Source: Comamonadaceae bacterium UBA2334 (lineage in GTDB: Bacteria > Pseudomonadota > Gammaproteobacteria > Burkholderiales > Burkholderiaceae_C). From it: DNA of 8,941 nucleotides. Each line of letters starts with the position of its first letter. Within the stretch, counting starts at the first letter, position 1. Positions 1-5,018 of the stretch are shown one piece after another. A model generated the notes under the pieces. The model made no database searches and had not been told where the DNA came from. It was given only the letters and a program-made list of their open reading frames with translations. The DNA is taken from positions 165 through 9,105 of the forward strand of contig DDUQ01000119.1 of assembly GCA_002344885.1 (NCBI GenBank), written 5' to 3'. The position numbers were made by a program, and so were the translations under genes.

Positions 1-882
1 GGCCTGACGGCTGCCGCCAAGGCGGAAGGCGTGGCACCGGCCATCATCGGGCGGCGGCTGGACAGCCTGGAAGAGCACCTGGGCGTCAAGCTCATGGTGC
101 GCACCACCCGCCGCATCACGCTGACCCATGAGGGCAGCGCGTTTCTGGAAGACTGCCTGCGCTTGCTGGTCGATCTGGCCAACGCCGAGGCCAGCGTCAG
201 CGCGGGCGGGGTGAAGGCCAGCGGCCATTTGCGCATCACGGCACCGGCCGGTTTCGGGCGGCGGCACGTGGCACCGCTGGTGCCGCATTTCCGCGAACTG
301 CACCCCGACGTGACCGTGTCGCTCAATTTGTCCGACCGTGTGGTGGACATGGCGGCCGAGGGGTACGACTGCGCCGTTCGGGTGGGTGACCTGCCGGATT
401 CATCACTGGTGAGCGTGCGCCTGGCCGACAACCGTCGCCTGTGCGTGGCCACGCCCACCTACCTGCGCCACCGTGGCACGCCACGCCACCCGTCAGAACT
501 GGTCAGGCACGACTGCCTCACCCTGTCCAGCGACGCGTCGCAAACCCGTGGCTGGGCGTTCCATGTGCCGCTGGACCCACCCGAGCCGGGCATGAGCGAG
601 TTGATTCACCTGCGCCCCGGCGGCCCGCTGGACTGCTCGGACGGCCAGGTGCTGCATGAGTGGTGCCTGGCAGGCTATGGCATTGCCTGGCGCAGCACCT
701 GGGAAGTCGAGGCCGACATTGCCGCCGGCAGACTGGTGCCGGTGCTGGAGGCCTTTGCCGCACCACCCAATGGCATTTACGCCGTTTTTCCCCAGCGCAA
801 GCACCTGGCGCTGCGGGTTCGCCTGTGGATCGATTTTCTGAAGCAGCGCTACGGCCAGCCGCAGTTCTGGCGGGGCGGGTGA
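1..882 (+). CDS. LysR-family transcriptional regulator, 5' end missing
   Basis: The reading frame is open from base 1, so the true start lies left of the window; 293 residues are visible, ending in TGA at 880-882. The visible N-terminus is the later part of a winged helix-turn-helix: an Ala-rich helix, a recognition helix around IIGRRLDSLEEHLG, then the wing with RTTRRITLTHEG, the usual LysR pattern. The rest matches a LysR co-inducer (substrate-binding) domain, with GHLRITAPAGFGRRHVAP at its start and an AAEGYDCAVRVG segment typical of the CrgA-like branch. Such proteins bind DNA as tetramers and respond to a small molecule, often controlling a divergent neighbour, which here would be off the left edge. 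It converges on the SDR gene 89 bases away, so that gene is not an obvious target. About 15-20 N-terminal residues seem to be missing. The ligand cannot be told from sequence. Confidence 0.93.
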   Translation, partial: GLTAAAKAEGVAPAIIGRRLDSLEEHLGVKLMVRTTRRITLTHEGSAFLEDCLRLLVDLANAEASVSAGGVKASGHLRITAPAGFGRRHVAPLVPHFRELHPDVTVSLNLSDRVVDMAAEGYDCAVRVGDLPDSSLVSVRLADNRRLCVATPTYLRHRGTPRHPSELVRHDCLTLSSDASQTRGWAFHVPLDPPEPGMSELIHLRPGGPLDCSDGQVLHEWCLAGYGIAWRSTWEVEADIAAGRLVPVLEAFAAPPNGIYAVFPQRKHLALRVRLWIDFLKQRYGQPQFWRGG

Positions 883-971
883 ACGCGGGGCGAGGTCGAT
901 GGCACGCGGGGTGTCGCCGCCCGGTGTGGGGTCGACCTGGCCCGGCGTGGGGTGTTCCGGCTGCTGTCGCG

Positions 972-1793
972 TTACAGGGTGCGCCTGCCAATGGCCCCGC
1001 CAACCAGACGGACCAACCACTTCGGTGTGGCGCGCGAGGCGATCATTGCCCCCTGGTTGATGGCACCGGGCACCACGATGGCGTCGCCTCGCTGAGTGGC
1101 TTCAAACGCCGCGCGGGCCACTTCGGCGACGTCACCGACCAGAAAGCCCGGTATGCGTTGCAGTTTGGCGTTTGCCTGCGTGGCCTTCTCCATCATGGCC
1201 GTGGCGGTGATGCCCGGGCACAGCGCCGTCACGGTGACACCCGTGCCCTTGAGTTCCTCGGCCAGTGATTCGGAGAGCGACAGCACATACGCTTTGCTGG
1301 CCGCATAGGTCGCCAGCGTTGGAACGGGTTGGAAGGCCGCCACCGAGGCCACGTTGAGCACCCGCCCCCGGCCACGCGCCACCATGTCGGGGATGAAGTG
1401 GCTCAGCATCGACGTGAGTGCCCGGATGTTGAGGTCAATGATGGACTGGTGTTGGGCGGCATCCATGGCTGCAAAGGCCCCCTGGTGCAGCACGCCGGCA
1501 CAGTTCACCAGCACATCCACGTTCAGGCCACGACGCTGGAGGTCGGCGTGCAGGTTGTTGGCGGCGTCGCTGCGGGCCAGGTCTGTCCCGTGCACGCGGG
1601 CGTGTATGCCGTGCTGCGCCTGCAACTCGCTGGCCAGTGCCTGCAGCGCGTCGGTGCGCCGGGCCACCAGGATGAGGTCATGCCCCGCGCGGGCATGGCA
1701 GCGCGCGAGCTCGGCACCGATGCCGGCGGATGCGCCGGTGATCAGGGCTGTCGGACGGCAAACCGTCAAGGGGGCCGAAGGTGTGTGGCGCAT
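972..1793 (-). CDS. SDR-family NAD(P)-dependent oxidoreductase
   Basis: This 273-residue protein is a classical short-chain dehydrogenase/reductase, which oxidises or reduces an alcohol/carbonyl pair using NAD(P)(H) in the cytoplasm. The Rossmann motif TGASAGIG is at residues 19-26, NCAG at 97-100, Asn122 in the LNIRA segment, the catalytic Ser150, and the YAASK motif giving Tyr163 and Lys167; the full tetrad is present. Arg45-Arg46 after the second beta strand favours NADP(H) over NAD(H). I chose the ATG at 1791-1793 because it has GGAG about 11 bases upstream (1805-1808) and places the Rossmann motif at the normal distance; the frame stays open upstream but only inside the preceding gene. 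The start is 2 bases beyond the stop of the enoyl-reductase-like gene, so the two are almost certainly cotranscribed and probably translationally coupled. The substrate is unknown; a lipid-related keto or hydroxy group is a guess from the neighbour. Confidence 0.92.
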   Translation of the reverse strand: MRHTPSAPLTVCRPTALITGASAGIGAELARCHARAGHDLILVARRTDALQALASELQAQHGIHARVHGTDLARSDAANNLHADLQRRGLNVDVLVNCAGVLHQGAFAAMDAAQHQSIIDLNIRALTSMLSHFIPDMVARGRGRVLNVASVAAFQPVPTLATYAASKAYVLSLSESLAEELKGTGVTVTALCPGITATAMMEKATQANAKLQRIPGFLVGDVAEVARAAFEATQRGDAIVVPGAINQGAMIASRATPKWLVRLVGGAIGRRTL

Positions 1794-1795
1794 GG

Positions 1796-3013
1796 TCAGT
1801 TCATCTCCACGGTCATGCCGGCCGCCCGCAAACGTGCCACCAGCACATCGCCCAGACCGCTGGCCGGTGTGAGGACGCCACCATGGTTGCGGCCATGCGG
1901 AAGCTCGTTGGCCTGCAAGGCGAGTGCGAGGGCTGACTCGCACACCAGTTTGGTGGTGGCCCGGTTACCGGGGTCACCCTGGTCGGCGATGCGGCCATGC
2001 ACCCGTGTGCCATCGGCGGCGCGACCGACGATGCGGGTCTGGAACGAGCCCCCGTCCATGCTGTCCTCTGACGGGCCTTCGCCAGGGGCTGGGGCCAGGC
2101 GTTGGGCCAGCGCACGCACGGGCTTCAGGGCCATGGCCCACTGGGTGGCGACCGAGCCCGCACTGAGCGCGGCGGCGGCAACGGCCCGGCTGGCACCACG
2201 GCCCAGCCGCAGGTATTCCTGGTAGTGAAAGTCGGGGTCGTAACCCAGCAGGGCGGCGCTGCGGCGAACCACGCGTGTGTTGACCGGTGCCATGAAGAAA
2301 GGGCCCAGCCAGCTGTTCAGGTCGGCATCGAAAAACGGCGCCACAGGGTCGCCGTGTGCGGCCGGGTTGGCAGGGCGTCGGTCAGCCGGGTTCAGCAGGA
2401 ACGGATCGCGCATGGCTTGTGACTGCCCCGCGTCGAGCATGTTGAAAAACGACGCCAGCGTGCCGCCATTGAATCCACCGCGGATGCTGAAGGCCGCCTT
2501 GACGTCGACGCAGTCCCGCCCGTGTGTGGCGCGCATGGTGGTCTGGGCCAGGTAGGTGCCGATGTCGGACGGAATGGAGTCGAATCCGCAGCAGGGAATG
2601 ATGCGCGTGTGCTGCTGCACGGCACGGGTGTGGAGGCGTTCAATCAGTCCCTTGACCCAAGGTGTTTCACCGGTGATGTCCACGTAGTGGCTGCCATGGC
2701 GCACGCAGGCTTCGACCAGCGGCGTGCCGTACAGCGCAAAGGGGCCTGCTGTGCTGAGCACCACGCGGGCGCTGCGTGCCAGGGTGTCGAGTGCTGCCGT
2801 GTCGGCGGCATCGGCCACCAGCACACCCGCCTGGGGGGCGTGCAACTCGCGTTGGATCGCTTCCAGCTTGGCGCGGTTGCGGCCGGCAATGGCCCAGCGC
2901 AGGCCGCTGGCCTGAACCTCTTGGTGGGCGGCGAGGTAGGCAACTGTCTGGCGGCCGACAAAGCCGGTCGCCCCATACAGGACGATGTCGTAAGGTTTGG
3001 ATGCGCGTGGCAA
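1796..3013 (-). CDS. saccharopine dehydrogenase-like / trans-acting enoyl reductase family protein
   Basis: This 405-residue protein has an N-terminal Rossmann nucleotide-binding fold with GATGFVG at residues 14-20, an AGRNRAKLE segment about 30 residues later, and the family signatures AGPFALYGTP (about 89-98), YVDITGE (110-116) and CCGFDSIPSDIG (141-152). These are hallmarks of the saccharopine-dehydrogenase-like family that includes the mycobacterial trans-acting enoyl reductase, which reduces enoyl intermediates made by polyketide synthases. In proteobacteria most members have no tested function, so an NAD(P)H-dependent reductase acting on a lipid-like substrate is the fair description. 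I place the start at a TTG (3011-3013) because GGAGGGG lies 9 bases upstream and the family usually begins a few residues before the first beta strand; a GTG at 3047-3049 would add 12 residues but would place this strong ribosome site inside the gene. The SDR gene follows after 2 bases. Confidence 0.85.
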   Translation of the reverse strand: MPRASKPYDIVLYGATGFVGRQTVAYLAAHQEVQASGLRWAIAGRNRAKLEAIQRELHAPQAGVLVADAADTAALDTLARSARVVLSTAGPFALYGTPLVEACVRHGSHYVDITGETPWVKGLIERLHTRAVQQHTRIIPCCGFDSIPSDIGTYLAQTTMRATHGRDCVDVKAAFSIRGGFNGGTLASFFNMLDAGQSQAMRDPFLLNPADRRPANPAAHGDPVAPFFDADLNSWLGPFFMAPVNTRVVRRSAALLGYDPDFHYQEYLRLGRGASRAVAAAALSAGSVATQWAMALKPVRALAQRLAPAPGEGPSEDSMDGGSFQTRIVGRAADGTRVHGRIADQGDPGNRATTKLVCESALALALQANELPHGRNHGGVLTPASGLGDVLVARLRAAGMTVEMN

Positions 3014-3020
3014 GGCGGTT

Positions 3021-3027
3021 CCCCTCC
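3021..3027 (-). promoter_or_regulatory. ribosome binding site deciding a TTG start
   Basis: On the minus strand this reads GGAGGGG, a near-perfect Shine-Dalgarno sequence, 7-9 bases before the TTG at 3013-3011. It is the main reason to prefer that TTG over the in-frame GTG at 3049. Confidence 0.7.
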
Positions 3028-3098
3028 GGATTGGGCACAGTTTACGCACGTTGTCTGGTGCAGGGGCAGGCTGGGGACCCGTGCACCGAGTCGGGCGG

Positions 3099-4160
3099 TC
3101 AGAACGGCGGGCTGTCGTCGTTCGGGTTGCTTTGCAGGGTGCGGGTGGTCACACCCCGGTCCGAGCGGGTGACGGTGGGTGTCACCGAAGCGCCTGGCAT
3201 CCCAGTGTTCGGTGCGGCCGCAGGGGCGGGTGGTGCGGTGTCGGGTTTGGCGGGGGCCATCCCGAATGGTGCCAGGCCGTCCAGCGCGTCGATCAGGTCG
3301 CCAATCAGGGGGCCGAGTTCGGCGGTGGCCATCAGCACGCTGCCGTCGAAGTCGTCTGCATGCTGGCCTTGGGCCTTGGCCTGGTCCAGCACGCTGTCTT
3401 CAAACGCCAGTTTTTTCAGTTGCAGGCTGTCGGTCAGCACGAAGTTGACGCGGTCGTCCCACTGCAGGGCCAGCCGGGTGGGCTGTTTGCCCTGGGCCAG
3501 GTGGGCTTGTACCTCGTCGGTCAGCAGCGGGTGGCGGGCGTAACGCACCACGGCCTGGCTTTCGTCGGCTGACTTCAGCTCGCATTCCTGCCCGATGGCA
3601 AAGCCCGCCGGAGCGGCCTGTTCGGCCAGCCAGGTGGCCATGGCGGTGGTGGGCGAGGTGGCGGTGTTCAGTGGCTCGGCCACGAAGCCATCGAGCAGTT
3701 TCACCAGGGCGGTCAGGATGTCGTCGGCCCGGGCGGCGCTGGTGGTGTCCAGCACCAGGCGGTGGGTGGTGGGGTCCAGCCATACCCAGGTGGACTGCTG
3801 GCGCGGGAAGGCCTGCGGCAACAGGGCGGCCTTGATGTCTTCTTTCAGGTCGCGCTTTTCTTTCTTGCCGGGTTTGCGGCCCGAGGTGGCTTCGATCTGC
3901 TCGCACGCTTCTTCCACCCGGCGCTGGATGATGGAGGCGGGCACCTGCCGCGTCTCGACCATGAAGCGCAGCATCCACTGCCCGTTGACCGATTCGGCCA
4001 TGACGCCATGGCTCTGGCCGCGCGCGGGCATCCAGCCCACGGTCTTGTCCTGGCTGGCGGTGCCGGGCACGAACGGCATGGCCGTGAGTGCATCTTCCAG
4101 CACGGTCAAGGACTCGGGCCAGCCGCCCACCACTGCATACACCCACACATTCTTGAACAC
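3099..4160 (-). CDS. rdgC: recombination-associated protein RdgC with extended C-terminal tail
   Basis: RdgC is a ring-shaped, nucleoid-associated DNA-binding protein that limits RecA-driven recombination and influences replication restart. The N-terminus MFKNVWVYAV, the WMPARGQSHG segment, RQVPASIIQRRVEE, the basic linker GRKPGKKEKRDLKEDI and the WVWLDPTTHRLVLDT strand are typical of the family. The start is GTG at 4158-4160, giving the usual RdgC N-terminus, with an AAGAGA-type ribosome site just upstream; an in-frame ATG at 4277 would add 39 residues of low-complexity leader and is rejected. The protein is 353 residues against about 303 in E. coli. The core ends near residue 300, followed by a Pro/Ala/Thr-rich tail of about 53 residues ending in NPNDDSPPF, which resembles the acidic SSB C-terminal tip. 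It is followed after 85 bases by the enoyl-reductase-like gene, so partial cotranscription is possible, but functional linkage is not evident. Confidence 0.95.
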   Translation of the reverse strand: MFKNVWVYAVVGGWPESLTVLEDALTAMPFVPGTASQDKTVGWMPARGQSHGVMAESVNGQWMLRFMVETRQVPASIIQRRVEEACEQIEATSGRKPGKKEKRDLKEDIKAALLPQAFPRQQSTWVWLDPTTHRLVLDTTSAARADDILTALVKLLDGFVAEPLNTATSPTTAMATWLAEQAAPAGFAIGQECELKSADESQAVVRYARHPLLTDEVQAHLAQGKQPTRLALQWDDRVNFVLTDSLQLKKLAFEDSVLDQAKAQGQHADDFDGSVLMATAELGPLIGDLIDALDGLAPFGMAPAKPDTAPPAPAAAPNTGMPGASVTPTVTRSDRGVTTRTLQSNPNDDSPPF

Positions 4161-4180
4161 GGTTATCTCTTTCCATCTGG

Positions 4181-4195
4181 GCCCCGTGACGGGGC
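4181..4195. repeat. perfect inverted repeat in the rdgC leader (nearest the start)
   Basis: Seven bases mirror seven around a single central base (GCCCCGT, G, ACGGGGC). It sits 21 bases before the rdgC start codon. As RNA it would form a short GC-rich hairpin just upstream of the ribosome site; as DNA it could be a dimeric operator. Confidence 0.6.
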
Positions 4196-4212
4196 ATTGG
4201 CCTGATCCATTG

Positions 4213-4229
4213 CCACCCGCAGCGGGTGG
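4213..4229. repeat. perfect inverted repeat in the rdgC leader (middle)
   Basis: Eight bases mirror eight around one central base (CCACCCGC, A, GCGGGTGG). It is the second of three perfect palindromes within about 100 bases upstream of rdgC. No T-run follows on either strand, so it is not a classical intrinsic terminator. Confidence 0.6.
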
Positions 4230-4247
4230 GAGGGGGAGTCTATCCAC

Positions 4248-4276
4248 TGGCACAGCCTGGCCGATGGCCTGTGCCA
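4248..4276. repeat. perfect inverted repeat in the rdgC leader (farthest)
   Basis: TGGCACAG (4248-4255) is complementary to CTGTGCCA (4269-4276) with a 13-base loop that can itself pair through GGCC blocks. It lies just downstream of the best candidate -10 element for rdgC, so it could act either as an operator at the promoter or as the first hairpin of the leader RNA. Confidence 0.6.
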
Positions 4277-4291
4277 AGAACAGTGGCGAAA

Positions 4292-4297
4292 ACTATA
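4292..4297 (-). promoter_or_regulatory. candidate -10 element for rdgC
   Basis: On the minus strand this AT-rich stretch reads TATAGT within TTTATTTATAGTTTT, the most promoter-like sequence upstream of rdgC. No convincing -35 hexamer is found 16-18 bases further upstream, so the call is weak. It would give a leader of roughly 125 bases. Confidence 0.3.
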
Positions 4298-4298
4298 A

Positions 4299-4348
4299 AT
4301 AAAAATGTGCTCTGGCGCTTGATTGGCGTCGTTTGTTGCTATTTTTTT
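4299..4348. repeat. possible degenerate copy of a dispersed intergenic element
   Basis: This AT-rich-flanked segment runs from ATAAAAATG through CTCTGGCGCTTGATTGG to TTGTTGCTATTTTTTT. Its order (A-run, CTCTnGCGCTTG core, GCTAT followed by T-run) resembles, from memory, a short palindromic element scattered between genes in Comamonadaceae. The second arm of the core palindrome (expected AAGCGC) is not intact, so this would be a decayed copy. It differs sharply in base composition from the genes on both sides. Confidence 0.3.
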
Positions 4349-4352
4349 GCGT

Positions 4353-4378
4353 GGCCAGCCGTTATGGAGCGGCTGGCC
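4353..4378. repeat. hairpin spanning the response regulator stop codon
   Basis: GGCCAGCCG (4353-4361) and CGGCTGGCC (4370-4378) form a perfect 9-bp stem with an 8-base loop that contains the TAA stop of the response regulator gene. Read in the gene's direction (minus strand), the stem is followed by ACGCAAAAAAA, an A-run rather than a U-run, so it does not fit a standard intrinsic terminator. It may still protect the 3' end of the transcript or pause polymerase. Confidence 0.6.
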
Positions 4379-5018
4379 GGTTAGGCCTGTTTTCATTCTC
4401 GGCGGCCTGCAACTTGCCCAACTGATGGGCCAGTTCGACCGCCGAGCTCACCCCCAGCTTGTCAAAAATGTTGGCGCGGTGGAACTCCACGGTGCGCTGG
4501 GTGATGCCGAGGTGGTCGGCAATGTTCTTGTTGTAGTGGCCCTGCAGCAACTCGGCCAGTACCTCGTGCTCGCGCTGGCTCAGGCTGGCCAGCGCGGTCT
4601 TGAGTTGGCGGCTCTGACCTTCTGCATCTGCGCGCGCCACGGCGGCAGCCAGCGCCGCTTCGACGCGGTCAACCAGTTGGTTGTCCTGAAACGGCTTTTC
4701 CAGAAAGTCCCACGCGCCGTTCTTGACGGCGGCCACCGCCATGCTGACGTCGCCATGCCCGGTCAGGAACAGCACGGGCCAGGGGCAGGCCATCTGTTTG
4801 AGCTTTTCGAAGGTGGCCAGGCCTGACAGGGGCTCCATGCGGATGTCCAGCAGCACTGCGGCATGGCCCCAGTCTGGCGTTTGCGATGCGGCTGCCTGCA
4901 AGAAGTCGGGGCCGTTGGGCCAGCCGATGGCGCGGTAGCCCCGCGAATCGAACAGCCAGGCCAGGCCGTCGCGGATGTCGGCGTCGTCGTCAACAATGTG
5001 AATCACTGGGTGTGTCAA
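4362..5018 (-). CDS. dctR: FixJ/DctR-type response regulator (two-component)
   Basis: This 218-residue regulator has an N-terminal receiver domain with the acidic pocket DDD at residues 10-12, the phospho-acceptor Asp58 (LLDIRM), Thr86 (LTGHGD) and Lys108 (EKPF), followed by a LuxR-type helix-turn-helix at about 146-203 (LSQREHEVLAELLQG, then TQRTVEFHRANIFDKLGV). This is the FixJ/NarL-like architecture of Rhodobacter DctR, which activates dicarboxylate transport genes. I place the start at TTG (5016-5018): AGGAG lies 7 bases upstream and the receiver then starts normally with VIHIVDDD. The TTG overlaps the kinase stop as TTGA, so kinase and regulator are translationally coupled. The C-terminal tail (NENRPNRPAAP) is Asn/Pro-rich and ends inside a strong hairpin. 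The symbol is assigned from domain order plus the neighbouring kinase and DctP genes; the inducer is not shown by sequence. Confidence 0.88.
   Translation of the reverse strand: MTHPVIHIVDDDADIRDGLAWLFDSRGYRAIGWPNGPDFLQAAASQTPDWGHAAVLLDIRMEPLSGLATFEKLKQMACPWPVLFLTGHGDVSMAVAAVKNGAWDFLEKPFQDNQLVDRVEAALAAAVARADAEGQSRQLKTALASLSQREHEVLAELLQGHYNKNIADHLGITQRTVEFHRANIFDKLGVSSAVELAHQLGKLQAAENENRPNRPAAP

Noticed and set aside
893..938. Inverted repeat AGGTCGA / TCGACCT between the converging LysR and SDR genes, as a bidirectional terminator
   Set aside because: The arms are only 7 bases, separated by 32 bases, with no T-run on either strand. The 89-base gap shows no convincing intrinsic terminator.
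1329..2225. A 298-codon plus-strand frame opposite the SDR and enoyl-reductase genes
   Set aside because: It spans the junction of two clearly coding minus-strand genes and encodes a low-complexity His/Arg/Ala-rich product, typical of a shadow frame in GC-rich DNA.
4161..4277. A longer rdgC starting at the ATG at 4277
   Set aside because: The extra 39 residues translate the palindromic leader and have no family similarity. The GTG at 4160 begins exactly at the conserved RdgC N-terminus FKNVWVYAV.
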